A program made the position numbers and the translations under genes. Source: Ecdyonurus torrentis (lineage: Eukaryota; Arthropoda; Insecta; Ephemeroptera; Heptageniidae). From it: 64,000 bases of DNA. Under the pieces are notes generated by a model. The model ran no database searches and was not told the DNA's origin. It worked only from the letters and a program-made list of their open reading frames with translations. Location: assembly GCA_949318235.1 (NCBI GenBank), contig OX439133.1, forward strand, positions 22,071,447 through 22,135,446. Reading direction: 5' to 3'. This document shows positions 12,154-26,390 of the stretch, piece by piece; the first letter of the stretch is position 1; every line of letters starts with the position of its first letter.

Positions 12154-15100
12154 GAGAAAAAAAGAAAAAATCAGATCAAGTGCGATAAAATTTCAATTTC
12201 CAATTTTATATATTTTTTATATCATTCGAAGACATGTACACTGTGGTCAGATTTTGCTATAGGATTTAAGTGTGTGCAACACAATAAATGAGAAAGAGGG
12301 AGAGAGAGAGAGAGAGAGAGAGAAACGACAAAATATTTTTAACATTACATTCCATTAAAAATACAAAAATAAAAGCTAAAAAAAAAACTTAAAAGATAGA
12401 TAATATAGATAGATATTTTAAATAATTTTATAAAATGCTATTTTTTATATTATAATACAAGGAAATGTCATTTAAAAAGAGATTACGTTCATAAAATATC
12501 TTTTGATTATCGAATTATATTATTTCTTAGACATGGTAAAAGAACATTCTAGAATAATATTCTTTAGGGAAAAAAAATTATATATTAAGAAATATATAAT
12601 AACTATAAGTATTAAGAAATTATATTTAAAAGAATGCACTGATTCAAGAAAAGCAATAATTTCAACACTTCTTATATAGCCACTGGGTAGTAGTTTCCTA
12701 TTTGTAACGCATCGATGGTTATTATCATCAAAAATTTTATTATTGAAGGGTATTTCTTAAGAAAAGGAAAAAAAAATGATTTTAAGAAAAGTTCAACGAA
12801 CGGAGAACAAAAAAAAAAGGTATTAAGTTACAAAAAAAACACGTATGACCTTCAGTAGGTCCTTCTATTATGGTGCATTATGTTATACTATAATATATTA
12901 CTACTTTTTTTTTTTAATATAATTTAATATTATTAAATAATAGATTTTATTTATAATTAAAAATGTTGTAGAAGAACGGTTAAATTATATAATAAAATTA
13001 CAGTTATATATAATTATTATTTTATTTTTATTATAATTTTAAATAATATTTACTTTTGTAAAGGCTATTATACTAGTAACGTTAAACAAGTTAGGATGTT
13101 CCTGGGATGTTCTCTAATATTTTATTTGACTAATAGAAAGAAATTTATGAAACTATTAATATTATACTGTGTTAAATATAAATATAATATCGTCAAGATC
13201 AATTAAATGCAAGAGAAAGATCGTCGTATATTATATTAATATGTGTTATAATTTAAATAAGCAAACAAAAAACTGAAAATGTTTCATATATCAAAATATT
13301 TAAAAATCATTAAAAATAACCTTTTTCTTCGAAAAAAGTATTCATAATAAAATTACAGCCCAAGAAAGAAAAGAAAAGACAACTTAAAGACATATCAAAC
13401 ACTTTTTTTTTTCGTAACTTAAAATTAAATTATTATATAGAAAAATCTGTATTGATTCTACTAATCTTATGTAGAAAAACGTTCATATCTTATATAGAAA
13501 AAAATACTTTAAGAGTCTGCAAAAAAGTGGTTCACAGTCCATGATTGATGTTAGTAGTTTTAAATTTTTTTAAACATTTGTTTCTTGGTACTGGGTACAT
13601 AAACCTTAAAGTCTAGTTTTTTTTTTTTTTTTTATGTATGCTTGTTATAAATAATCTATTATCAAATATCGAGAAAGTTGTTATTAATCTATAAAATTTG
13701 ACACTTCAAATGACAGTTGAAAATTGATCGTTTGGAATTAAAAAGTAGATCCTATTGCCTGAACGCTTAATTTTATAAGGAATTACTTCGAAAATTTTAT
13801 TAACATTAATAATTTTTTTACACAACAAACAAACAAATATTTAAAAGCAACTTAAAATTCACGAAAATTTAAAATCACTGATCTGAGTTTATAGAGTTGT
13901 TAAAAAATTCAGCCACTAGCCTCTCGTGAAAAAAAAAAAAAAAAAAAAAGTAATAAATAATTTCTTATGAAACCTTATTAAATCTTTTACATTTTCAAAC
14001 ATGTAAAAATAAAACATCATTAAAATATTAATAATATTTTAAAATATAAACAAATCATTAAAAGGAAAAAAAAATGACCCTGGTTACAGAATCTTTTAAA
14101 CCGGAAATATATTTTGAAGTTAATTAAAATATTCTCAGGGAACTAAAAAAAAAAAAAAAGAAAACGGATATACCGAGGTTGTGTCAGAGGCTAATTTCTT
14201 CCTTCTTATATAGTAAGTTAATTGTTTTATTAGATACTTAGCACCATGGAATCATAAAATTTCTAATTACAATAGAAAAATAAAAGTGAAATTATAATGC
14301 TATTTTATACTCCTATTTCATAATTTTCTCAGAATTATGATTTATTTACTATTATACCATTTTAAATGCTAGTTCTATGTTGCTTAAATTAAGTCTGGAA
14401 ATTAGCTACTGCGGGATTTGAATAAAAATGTTTTGTATCTTAAAAAATTGAGTGTCTACCATTCTAGATTTTAAATTATGATTTTTGTGAAGTTTTACTC
14501 CCTGTAAGATACCATGTTACTTTCAATAAGTATTTAATTCTCTCCTATCTATTAACTAATCATGTCATTATTAGTATCTTTCACAATGTTTTTTTTTTTT
14601 TTTTTTTCTTTTACATTTAATCAACTCCCATTCTCACTAAAATCTAAATTCCTGAAGTTCAATTCACACTATGAAGAATATTTGTTCCCTGTTCTATTGA
14701 GAATAACTCATAGTTATTTTATTTATAAAATAATTTTTAAAGAACAATGAAATATAAAAATTAAAAAGTATAAAACAATATAATATATAAAATAAAAATA
14801 AAATATAAATACACTAAAATAATTTAATATAAAAATATAAATAATAATAATTTTATAAATACTAAAACGCAAAAAAAAAAAATATATATATAAATATATA
14901 TAAAATAAAATTCAAGTAATAATATAAAATAAGTATTATTTTATTATATATTATTAGCATTTGCCATTTAGTAATGCTATAGTTTTATTTTATTTTTTAT
15001 TTTTAGATAAGAATCGTAAGTTAATCACAGTTATAATATCAAAATTTAGAGCAAAATTTTAATATAATTATATGATAAAACTTTTGATTTTTATCTGCTA

Positions 15101-15900
15101 AAAAAAAATAGACCACCAGACCACCAAGGATAAAAAGATAGAATAGTTTCCATAACAAAGTTAAAAAAAAAAAGTCAATGCAAGTGATATTTTCTTTATT
15201 TTTTTTTCCTTGAATTATAGTATGACCTACTATATTTTCTTGCAATTATACTGAAAGTAAAAAGAAAAAAAATTGCTAATTGGTTAAAAATATTTTTCCT
15301 TTTCCGTTATAAAGTTAAATATTTCATTTAATTGTTTATAATTTTAAAATTCCTTTTTATTTTATTTTATTATTTTGCTTCTTTGCGAGTCAGCATCAGC
15401 AATGACACTTATACCTACATTGAAAATGTATTTGATTAGTAATTACTGACAAATTAAAATGTTACCAGATTTTGGTATCTCTTTATATGGAAGTAAAATT
15501 TCAAACAAGTGTATAATAAATGTCATAAAAGTGATGAGAAATTCTTAAATTTTTAATAAGTTTCAAACACTTAAAAGTATCACTCATTTAAATATTTCCT
15601 ACCTCAGAGCAGTAATTTTTTTTTTCAAACAATTCTAAAAATATGGACCCACAATGCTAAAAGATAGGAAAATATGGGACTCGATATAAGATTTTCTCGC
15701 TTGCATCAACGATACCATCCATTTAAAATATTTCTTGTTGATTTCAAATAATTCGTGTACATATAATTGAAGTTGTCCTATACATACATAAGTTTAAATT
15801 ATTATGTTAAAAAAGAAAAAATTCTGTTTTTTTTTTATTGGTACTACAGTACTTTCAAAACTAAAATCTAAAATTAAGAAGCTAAAAAAAAAGTTATTAT
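10860..15900. other. AT-rich sequence with no firm gene
   Basis: Poly(T) at 11539-11569, poly(A) at 12111-12143, a short (AG)n at 12301-12323. Frames of about 60 codons are AT-rich noise. The repeated phrase AAAGATAGGAAAATATGGGA near 15660 resembles 3926-3950. Confidence 0.65.
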
Positions 15901-15907
15901 ACAACGT

Positions 15908-16045
<138 letters not shown>

Positions 16046-17008
16046 AAACTGCAGCAGTAAAATTTTCTTACTAAATACATTTCAATATAATTTTCAATTA
16101 ATAACTCATTAATAAATTTAGAATGTAAAACATATTTAAATTTTGCATGGCACATGAGCAATACTTTTAATCTCCAATAATATTCCGTATACAACGTGTA
16201 TAAGATCTCCATATATCCTTCCATATCCTTCAAAAAGAACTTTTAAAAAAACGTTCACTAAAGATAAGGAAATACACAACAATAAAAAAAATGTTTACTA
16301 TCACAAATTGATTAAAATCATAAATTAAAAATTCCAAGGCTTTCGTAATATAAATATTTTTATAAGTTATATAATATTTATATGAATCACCTCTGAAGCG
16401 TGCAATTTTATTTTGTAATAAACGTAATAAAAAAAAAATTAACTATTTTTATCTGCAATATTTTGCAGATTTATTTTAATTTTTGCTTTGTCATAAAATA
16501 TAAGGGAAATCACTTTTTAATGACTCAATATAAATATTATTCATATATTGAAGTAGTAACTTTTGTAAAATATTGTATATTTTTCAGAAATGTATTGATG
16601 ATTTCATTATATAATGTATTTCGCACCCACTATAATGCACACCTACATTGTATTTTCACTCTCATATAATTTTTATGCAATATATATTACGTTTGTGTAC
16701 TTGAGTATTTAATTTTACACTTACTGCCTTACTGAGAATGGAAAGTATTTATATTTTATTACATTGATTTTTTTTTCTTTTTTTTTTAGCATTACCAGAA
16801 CAGTAAAATTGCAGTCCACTATCATGCATTGCATTTTGTTTTTCTTTGATGGAGAATACATATTATAAATTATCTGTCTGTTCTAATATTAAAATGTTAT
16901 TTTGTAGTATACTTGTTTTCATTATACCTCAAGTTCCTATGCTTTTATAAATTCGTGTGTAATTTTTATTTCTATTACTAAAGTATAGTTGAACCCGTAT
17001 TATGGGAT

Positions 17009-17322
17009 TTATGGGTGTTTGCATTTGCATTCATTTATATAAGAGTCAATGCCATGTGTCGATGCCACTGGACTGGGTGGTATATTGAAAAATTACAACT
17101 TTTTCCAGTTTAAAAGTACTTCGCAATATTTTTGAGAGATGTTAATAGGGTTGAAAAACTTTTTCAAGTATACGAGAAAAATAATATTAGCAAATAGTTT
17201 AATTAATTTTTTTAAGATCTTAGCCAAAATCCACGTTTATTCTATGCTGAGCAATGTTTTTCTTTACTTCAATATGCCATAAAAGTGCTTTCAGTATGAT
17301 ATCATGCGCACGTACGCTATAT
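17009..17322 (-). mobile_element. TATAGGG-family MITE, copy 5, diverged
   Basis: Recognisable from ATGGGTGTTTGCATTTGC to ATATCATGCGCACGTACG; TGACGTCA is mutated to TGATATCA. Confidence 0.7.
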
Positions 17323-17420
17323 TATGTATAATATATGTTAATATTTTGAGTTTAAAGAAGCTTTTTTAACATTTCTTCATTGAACCAAAGTTTAATATGT
17401 AACATATTGAATTAACATCA

Positions 17421-17702
17421 TATAGGGTATAAAATCATATTTAATGCATCTCTTGGAGACCATACTATGGAATAGTGATTAATATTGCTGAGCATATAGG
17501 ACAAACTTCAATTAAGGCAATTTTTTGGGGGGATATAATCAGTTAATTTTTTGTTAGTGGCATTTTTGTTAAATACTTGAGATACTTATTCAACATATTA
17601 TTTACAGCACCAATGATTTAATAATTATTGCGTTGTGTTAAAACTTGCAAAATGTGCTATTTTCCTTCATCATCAACGTTCACGTGAATGCATAGATTCT
17701 AT
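17421..17702 (+). mobile_element. TATAGGG-family MITE, copy 6, heavily diverged
   Basis: Starts TATAGGGTATAAAATC and keeps ATAGGACAAACTTCA, AATACTTGAGATACT and a decayed right end GTGAATGCATAGATTC. Confidence 0.6.
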
Positions 17703-17709
17703 GTGTTAA

Positions 17710-19430
17710 CTTCACTAAAAATAAAAGTATTTTATTAAGCTGTACCATATACATTAACCCAAATGAAGAGCGTATTATATTTATAATATTAATTTAACAA
17801 AAGATATAAAATAATTGTAAATAAAGTTATTTATTAAAAATAATAAAAAATAAAACAAAAATAAATAATTTTATATATTTATTATATAATATTTAAAACT
17901 GCAAATAACATGTTTAATAAAAAGTAACATAACGTTGATTGAAAATATGATAAAATATTTTCATTTTTAACCAACAAACAATAAATATTTCTAAAGAAAT
18001 ACATTTATTTATTTAAGTTTGGAACAATAATAATTATAAAAACACAAAAATGCATGTTAATTTCTTATAATTGTTTGTATGGATGTTTAGTAACTTGTTC
18101 AGTATAAAATTGCACGTAATATTTGTATGGATCATAAACAAAACAAAATCCAATAGCAAATATAATATATTACACAAACAAGCATATTGCCGGCTATAAT
18201 AACTAATTGCAAAACCTAATTTACATTTTATCCATAAGCCTTGCCTTCATATTATATATTATAGTGAAAGTATTTTTAATATTTTATGATCAAACGTTGT
18301 TCAATTCTTTTCATCACTACAAAAAAGAAAAAAAAAAAAAAGAAAAAACTTTCGATTACTTTTAACTGCGTGCGAATTATAATTATAATGTTTAACATTC
18401 AAATTACTTAATTTTTATTCTTTATTACTAATTGCAACAATTAACTACATAGTTTTATTATTTTTATTTCAATAAATAAAATATTTTGAATAATAAATTC
18501 CTTTCAGCTAAAAAAAAAAAAAAAAAAAAAATTAATATTAGAAAGTGTTGATTTCAAAATTTGTTATTTTTTAAGTTTTATTTAAAATCTGTGTGTACGA
18601 GTATTATATAATTATATATATTTTGTTGTATTTTTTTTTAATTTATATTTTTTTACTTATATATAAATAATTTTAAAGCTAATATTTTATTTTTAATAAT
18701 TTCTTAAAATTATAATAAAAAATAAATTAAATTTTTTATTTTATATAAAGAATTAGATTTGTACAGTTTGCATCTCAAATATTCGAACACAGTAATATAT
18801 AATCATAAAATGGCATAAATAATGGCATAATAATGGCATAAAATCATCCTATTTACAGAATGTTTCTAAACATGTAGCAAATTAAGGGCTTATCTTACTA
18901 ATTGCGATAACTAATTTAGAATATTTATAAATTATAATAAAATAACCTTTAATACATTTTAAAGAATTTCTAATTGAAAGAATAGTATACAAAAAGTGAA
19001 CATTTGATTTAAAATATTATTGATATCCTGTTCGATATTGATTATAAAATAAAATATTGATTACATAACACACTATATTATATTATATAGGCTTTAATTG
19101 ACACAATATTACATTATATAATTATTAAGCAATTTTCCTTGTGGTTTTTTTAATCAGATGGTCCATTTAACATGTGCTTGTAAACATTTTTAAGTTACAA
19201 ATATGGAACGAAAGAAAATTAAGAAAATAATAATTATTTTTAAAAAATTATAATTTTTATGTCAATAAAATATTATGTTATTTTAATGATTAACACTTTC
19301 TCATTTCTTATATTTCTTTACTATGTAAACTGAAACTTGTGAATAGTTTGGGAAATATTTATTATTCATAAATGAATTTTAATATATAGCTCTTGCTTTG
19401 TACATCATTCTTATTGACTCATCGTCTCTA
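17710..19430. other. AT-rich sequence with no gene seen
   Basis: Very low GC. A short cluster of AATGGCATAA words lies at about 18808-18842; otherwise nothing stands out. Confidence 0.65.
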
Positions 19431-19433
19431 TAA

Positions 19434-20080
19434 TTAGAGCCTTAAAATTAAATGTTTTTACATTTTCTATCCTCTTTAGTCCCAGTATACAATACAGTAG
19501 CCATCAGATAATTCAATAATAATAATAATAAAAAAAAAAAAAATGAAATAATATAAAAACTGTAAAAAACTCGAAATTTTTTTAACCCGGGCTGAAATTT
19601 TTTAACCCGGTTTGACTTGAAACCCGGGTTTAGCTTGAAATCGAGCTTAAACTCGAAAAACGAGCCAAAGCTCGGAAAGCTCGATATCTGAGCCAAAGTT
19701 TGAAAACGAGCTTTCGAGCCTATGAAAAAAAAGCTCGATTTTCATTACAAAAAAAGTGTTTTTGAAGAATAAAAGTCATAAATAAAATAAAATAATTTTT
19801 AAAAATATTTCAAACAGCTTATTTTGCATGATAGAATATTAAAAACACCATTTTAAACAAAAATTACAAACTTTTTTCTTTGCTTTCTGCAAATTTTTTT
19901 CTTTAGCTCGATTTATTTTCAAAAGCTCGTTTTTTTTACGAGTTATTCACGAGCTTAACTCGAAATAGCTCGTTTTCGAGCTAAAAGCTCGAAACCCGGG
20001 TTAACCATTTTCAAAAAAACGAGCACCCAAAGATTTTGGCCCGGGCGGGTGCTCGAACCGGTTTAAATTTACAGCTCTAA
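19434..20080. mobile_element. CGAG-rich fold-back element, 647 bp
   Basis: TTAGAGC at the left, GCTCTAA at the right. The interior repeats CTCG/CGAG words and AACCCGGG many times in both orientations. A fragment is at about 26750-26880. No coding function is seen. Confidence 0.7.
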
Positions 20081-20572
20081 TAAAAATATGAAAATTGGAA
20101 CAGAAATCACCCCCTAATTTACGCGATTTTTCAGCTATTTTGAGAATTAAGAGTGGCTAGGGGGTCCGCTAAAATTAGAACGCATTTTTTGACAAAAGTC
20201 GAGACATGTTTTCGCTTTTCTGAGAGCTGCATACAAAAACGTGGTTAAAATTTACGACAATGAAATAATTTTTAAAATAGTCGGAGATAGAAAAGGCTAT
20301 AGAAATGCTTAATTTTTCTTTATTTATTCGTACGTGTTTTTGTTATTTTCCAGATCATTTTAAGCACTGGGAAACATTTTTTAATGATTTTTTTATTCTT
20401 AATAAGTTACGACGAAAGACTTATAAAATCACCTGTCACTATTTATTTATTTTATTATAGTCATTGCCACTGTAGTTTCTATTTAAGTCAATATAGGACG
20501 TGCAAAATATACACATTTTAAACGTTGCATTAAAAAATATAAAAATTGGTTTATAAAATTATTAAAGAATTA

Positions 20573-20872
20573 TATATGCACATGACGTCATATTTAATGC
20601 ATTTCGACAGCATTCTGGAGCATTGAATAGTAGTTCTCAACATGGAAAACGTTGTTTTTGGCTATTTTCTTTGAAATATCAATTAATTTTTGTGTTAATT
20701 ATTTTTCTTGCATACTTGAAAACCTTATTCAACCTCTGTTAACAGCATTAATGCTCTAAGAAATATTTCTATTTTTAAACTGGCAAAATGTAGCATTTTC
20801 TCATACCGGAACATGTTATTTAGCGCTCAAATATGGTTTTGACTTTTATATATGAATGCAATCACCCTATAT
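20573..20872 (+). mobile_element. TATAGGG-family MITE, copy 7 (ACTTTTATATGAATGCAA-end subfamily)
   Basis: TGACGTCAT at the left, GACTTTTATATATGAATGCA and CACCCTATATA at the right; internal AACTGGCAAAATGTAGC is conserved. Confidence 0.85.
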
Positions 20873-21411
20873 AAAGTTGCCAATAATTTTAAAAATTACT
20901 TCAGATTTTACATTTTTACTATCATTTTTACTTCATACAATATTTTAATTCCTGATATTTCATATTATTATTTTATGCTATTGATGTCACAGCATATTCT
21001 AGCTGCTTATTTGTTGTTTTTTTTGGAAAACATTTTCTAATTTTTAATAAATTGATATTTTATAAGCAATAAAATCTCTAGTAAAGTATCATTAATACCT
21101 ATTTATAAAGAAATTAATAAACAGTAGTAAAAATATTATAAATTTATTAATATTTTTGTTATGCATTAATGACCACGTATATTTTAAATAAAACCCATAA
21201 CCCAGATAAAGAAAAATAAAATGATAAAACTTTCAATATCAATAATCATAAAAAAATTGTAGGAGACTTTAACGCATGCAATTTCTAATAATGGTAATTT
21301 TAATAACTGCAAAATAGTAAAAAATAAATAAATAAAAAAGTTAATGATTACAAAAATTTGAAAGTTTGTAAGATAAAAATTTCTTATTAAATAAAAAAAT
21401 GTATATTTTAC

Positions 21412-21487
21412 CTGGCTGTTGCAACGTATTAGGTATCAGATGACATAAAAATAGCAACACCCAAAAATTTGACATCTTTTTAGCCAT
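21412..21487 (-). CDS. Candidate first exon of a secreted or membrane protein
   Basis: ATG at 21487 in a good context (GAAAAAATGG), then 25 codons: MAKKMSN, a hydrophobic core FWVLLFLCHLIP, then NTLQQP, ending CCAG|GTAAAA, a usable splice donor. This has the layout of a signal-peptide exon, and it reads away from a promoter-like patch at 21950. The product is unknown. Downstream exons are not certain; see the candidate at 10782-10858. In such AT-rich DNA a 25-codon open frame with a donor can occur by chance, so this is tentative. Confidence 0.35.
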
Positions 21488-21944
21488 TTTTTCTTCTTCA
21501 CTACTATAGAAAAAATCTAATAATTGTTAATTAAGTCATTGAAACTTTAATAAAAAATACACTACACTTATAATTATTAATTAAATCACTAATTCACTGT
21601 TATTTTATTTTACACCATACACCGTTATAAATATTAAAAATATATTTCGTAATGAAAGGATAAAATTTTTCTACAAGGACACTTAATACTTTCACTTAAT
21701 TTTCTTAAACTTAAAATAATTAAAAATTAAATAAATAATATGCACTTATAATAGTTGTAATGCACTTATTTTTAGGTATTTTTTATCAATTATTTTGTAG
21801 ATAATTCTATTAAAAAATAAAACACTAAAATTTGTTTATAAACAGGTGGATATTGTAGCTCTGTTCATTTAAGACTAAAAACTACTTTCTGCCCTTTAGG
21901 TAAGAAGGAAAAAAAAAAAAAAAGTAAAAGAGAAAGCCCGCCTT

Positions 21945-22013
21945 AGTTCATGACGTCATGAGATTGTATTGGTTGAAATTTAACCAATGATTTAATTTTT
22001 TATAGCGGGAATT
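21945..22013 (-). promoter_or_regulatory. Promoter-like patch: CRE palindrome and inverted CCAAT boxes
   Basis: TGACGTCA at 21951-21958 and ATTGGTTGAAATTTAACCAA (21968-21988 region), which gives CCAAT-type sites on both strands, with CCCGCC/GGCGGG-like edges. It lies about 460 bp upstream of the candidate signal-peptide exon. It could also be a decayed fold-back element. Confidence 0.35.
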
Positions 22014-22034
22014 ATTTAATATTTAAGTATATAC

Positions 22035-22257
22035 GTACACGGAAAAAAATCCTGTTATAATTATGCTAGCTCAATGTAGTAACTTATACACAACAATATA
22101 ATTTATGCTCTATTATATAGTGATTATAGCATAATAGTTCAGATATAGCAGTATAATTACTTATGTTATTAAAAAATAACTATATTTGTGCTCTAAAATA
22201 TAGGAATTAAATTATTTTATGCAGCATAAATTGCATAATTAACTTTTTTCCGTGTAC
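22035..22257. mobile_element. GTACACGGAAAAAA MITE, 223 bp
   Basis: Perfect 14-bp inverted ends (GTACACGGAAAAAA). Interior rich in AGCATAAT-type words. It lies just upstream of a candidate promoter at 21950. Confidence 0.9.
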
Positions 22258-22694
22258 AGTAAAAAAAAAAAAAAAAAAAAGTTGAGAGCATATTTTATGA
22301 CAGTTGGTTCCGGGACCTCCTGTAATTTTTTAAGGGATATTATTATTATTTTTTTTTTAATTTGATATTAATGTGGTGCTGATGCATACACGGTCAAATT
22401 TAGCAGTTGTCTCTGAATTACTATTATTAATATTTATTTAATACTATTAAATTTGTATATTTTAGATATTTAGATTACAAATTTTATTTTTTTATTGCTA
22501 CTACGTATTATTACTATTATTTAAGGAATCTCACCTTTGACAAATTGAATCGTATATTTCAATTATTATAAGTATTGTTTATGCATTGTAAATATATAAT
22601 ATTGTAATAATATAATATAAGAGCAAACACATGTTGTATCGCTAATCTCTTACTTATGAAGTTCTGGGTTGCTGGGTCATTAAAAGGAAAAGCT

Positions 22695-22990
22695 TATAGA
22701 CCCCTTTCACATCCTTGCGCTTTGTCGCCATGTTTGTGGTGCCTAATGTATAGTCCAGCATAGGAGAAACATCATTTCTTCTAAATTTTCACTTAAAAAG
22801 AGTTTATTTTAACTGAAATAACTATTGTCATATTTTTCGAGCTTATTAGAAACTAAAAAATAAGTCTTTGGTTGAGATTTGAAGCTTTTTTTGCTATTAA
22901 AAAAATAAAAATGACATTTTTCCTATGCTGGCATATGTATTCATAACCAGCAAAATGGCGGCTCTTAAATATGAGTGCAAGCGGTCTATA
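22695..22990 (+). mobile_element. TATAGACC-family MITE, 296 bp
   Basis: Ends TATAGACCCCTTTCACATCC and GCAAGCGGTCTATA. The inner arms also pair (TCCAGCATAGGAGAAACATC against its counterpart), so it folds back. Confidence 0.8.
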
Positions 22991-23559
22991 ATATTATTTC
23001 TTTTAATATTGTACAATGTACAATACACACAATGCCAATGGAGATAATATATTAATTCACCAATCAAAAATTGCAGGTCTAAATCAATGTTATTCTTATG
23101 GGAAGAAAACGTGCTTTATTTAATTTGCTCAGGAAATATATACTAAAAGTAAAGTAAGTAAAGTGTTAATATTTAAAATTAATTTTTTGTATCGTTATAA
23201 AATGTTTGCATATATCACACATTTTATTTTATTATTAAACTAATAAATAATTATTAATTTATTAATTCTAATTAAATTTACTATATATATTTTAAATAAA
23301 AAATATATTTGCTTTATTTAATTTTTTTATTTATTATTTTTAATATTTAAATTTATTAATAAAATATGTATCATTATTAATTCTAAAAGTATCTATATAA
23401 TTGTTTGAACTTATCACTGGATTTAATGGGCATTATGGTTGCGTGTAGAGTTACAAGTACTGTACAACAGTGTTTACACCACAAGATGAAAATAAAAGAG
23501 ATCACGTCAAAAGAGCTAAATCTCATGTAAATAATTCTGCCACCAATTAATGGAGGGTT

Positions 23560-23778
23560 TTGGGTTTGTGCGCGGGGTAAGCTAAGGGTGCTATAGTTTA
23601 ACGCTATAACTTGCGCTTATGGTGAAAAACAAGTTGTTGTTTTTTTTTGTTTTTTTAATTTGCGATTTTGGAGAATTTTAATTTTGAATAACAGTTTGAA
23701 ATACTAAACATAATACTTTTACGTGTTTTAAGCTATATAGAAAAATTTAAGAAATTTTTAAACTGATAACCACCATTG
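23560..23778 (-). mobile_element. Family D repeat, copy 3
   Basis: Reverse orientation: GTGCGCGGGGTAAGCTAAGG, TTGCGCTTATGGTGAAAA, TTTTACGTGTTTTAAGC and AACTGATAACCACC. Confidence 0.7.
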
Positions 23779-24482
23779 ATTAATGCTACTAAATACTAAT
23801 GTTGTAATGATCATTGAATATGAATACCTTGTCGCTACAACTGTTATAAAGTTATAAAATAAATATTATATAGCTGTGAGTATTAGTATTGAATAAAAAA
23901 TAAAATATGTAAGAAGAAAAAAATTGTTTATTGATGTAAAAAGATAGCATTAACTTTTTTTACACGTTACAATTTTTTTACGGTAGTTATCGTTGACACG
24001 CGCTATAGCCTATAGCATGCATTGCAGGGAAACAAAATAATGGAAGGGTTTAAGTTGCGGGACCTTTGTTAGGTTTTGAAAAAACTACACCATACCGAAA
24101 TGCTGCAGTTTTTAATTGAATGCACAATGAATGATACTAGACACACATTTTTCAGTGTTTTAACGTTAAATAAAATAATAATAAACGATGAACACTTATT
24201 AATGATAATGAGAAATAATTTACGTCTGATTTTTATAATTAATATTATTATTATTATCAAAGTATGGTTTTCTTATTACACTTCCAGCAAAAAATTAATA
24301 ACAATTAAAATATTTTGAGTAAAAAAACAATATACATTCCAGTATTAAAATCTGTCTCTGTCTCTGTCTCTCTCTCTCGATCTCTCTTATTAATTATTAT
24401 TTAGTAAAATCGATGCTTCTCACAAAATGTTACTTATGTATTTAAACTGAAAAAAAAGTATTTCGCTTGGCGAATTTGTTTA

Positions 24483-24684
24483 CTCATTCATTCATTCATT
24501 CATTCATTCATTCATTCATTCATTCATTCATTCATTCATTCATTCATTCATTCATTCATTCATTCATTCATTCATTCATTCATTCATTCATTCATTCATT
24601 CATTCATTCATTCATTCATTCATTCATTCATTCATTCATTCATTCATTCATTCATTCATTCATTCGTTCATTCATTCATTCATT
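24483..24684. repeat. (TTCA)n microsatellite
   Basis: About 50 tetranucleotide units with one TTCG variant near 24664. Confidence 0.99.
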
Positions 24685-25468
24685 TATTTTATCTTTCCTG
24701 AAGTTACAATTATTTCTTATTTTAAGTGTATCATGAATCAGGATTATTAATAAAAATATTTGTAGAATAAAAATAGAGTAAAATTAAGTAACGATAGTAT
24801 TTTATATTTTACCGTAATGAATAAATAAAAAAATGTAAAATATAGTAAAAATATTGTATAATAACGCATGGATCATTAAAAATTAAATTACACAACAAAA
24901 ATAATTTTAAAGTCATCTTAATACAATAAAAATAATTCCGGAAATGAATTTTAATTTTAATTATGGAGTGATTTCTAAACAATATATCTATTGTTTTTAT
25001 TAATTATATTTATGTAACAATAAATAAGTCGGAAGAAAAAAAATAAAATCTCATTATCTTAGAACAATATCAAATATAATTATAATCAATAACTTTTTTC
25101 CGCATTTCTAGTTACGAATCATGGCGAAGTGATATAATCAAATTTTAGTTTTATCTGGAATTACATGAGTAATTATATTTTGACAATAATTGATATTTTT
25201 TTAATTAATAAAAAGTACTTGTTTTGTTTGAAATTGTAAAAGTTGCAATTTTTTTTAGTGAGAAATATTCTTTTATGTAGTTTTTCAGTTTTATATTTAC
25301 GAAAAGTACACAAATACTGTATATAATGACTGAATATGGGTTCTAGCTCTTATAGTAAATTATATGATTTGCTATATATTACGTATAATATTATTTCATT
25401 ATGATAGTAATTAAAAAATTAATAGAATTATTTTAAATTGTAGTCACGTTTTACGAAAAAATCAATAT

Positions 25469-25470
<2 letters not shown>

Positions 25471-25553
<83 letters not shown>

Positions 25554-25554
25554 G
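25471..25554. repeat. (GA)n microsatellite
   Basis: About 42 units, one GGGA interruption. Confidence 0.99.
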
Positions 25555-25610
25555 TTAGTCATGCGCCTCTTTAAGCACATTACAAACATATGTTTACATG
25601 CAGTTTAAGG

Positions 25611-25924
25611 AGGATTGTCTAATGCATTCATGTTAATGTCAACGCCATGTTCGACCAAATCAATAACATATATGGACCGCATTAGAAAATGACACATTTT
25701 GTCAGTTTAAAAATACTAAGCAATACTTTTTTAGAGCATTATTAATGCTGTTATAATAGATTGAATTAGTGTCTCAAGTATGTGAGAAAAATAATAATAA
25801 CAACAAATTAACCGATTTTGCAAAGAAATTATAGCCAAAAACGAAGTTTGTCCTATGCTGAGCAAGGTTATTTATTACTTCAGCATTCAAGCGCATTAAA
25901 TATGACGTCATGCGCATACACCCT
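25611..25924 (-). mobile_element. TATAGGG-family MITE, copy 8
   Basis: The left terminus is worn (AGGATTGTCTAATGCATTC); the right end TGACGTCATGCGCATACACC is good. Confidence 0.8.
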
Positions 25925-26390
25925 CTTCAAGTGCATATTCTTAGTTAAATAAAATGACTATATTTAACGTGAATGACTATAAATACTGTAATTATACTAG
26001 TCGAAAGAATTTTTTAGACTATTTTCTTTCATTATAGGGAAATACTAAAACTATTCAATATATAAAAAAAAAAAACATGCTTGAATTAAAATATTTTTTA
26101 TTTTTTTATTCACACAATTTTTCTCATATTTTTTCAACAGCTTACAATTATTATTTTTTTGTAACATTTTGTTTTATATGCACAAACAAAAGAAAACAAG
26201 TACACAAAAATTATTTTTTATAATTAAATACTGCGTTAAATTTATTTTTTAATAAATTTTAAGATTCTATAATTATATGTATATCTTACATAAAAGTTTT
26301 TAAAAAAGTTTTGATTGCTTTAACATTTATAATCACTCAATTTCTTTTTTCTTTATTTTTTAACCCTACATAAATAATTTATTTAGAGGG

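Noticed and set aside
23400..23540. Possible short exon (plus: VTSTVQQCLHHKMKIKEI; minus: a 48-codon frame starting MRFSSFDV)
   Set aside because: Both strands are open over the same stretch, splice sites are weak, and no family is recognised.
24467..24736. 89-codon frame of HSFI repeats
   Set aside because: It is a (TTCA)n microsatellite with no start context or splice support.
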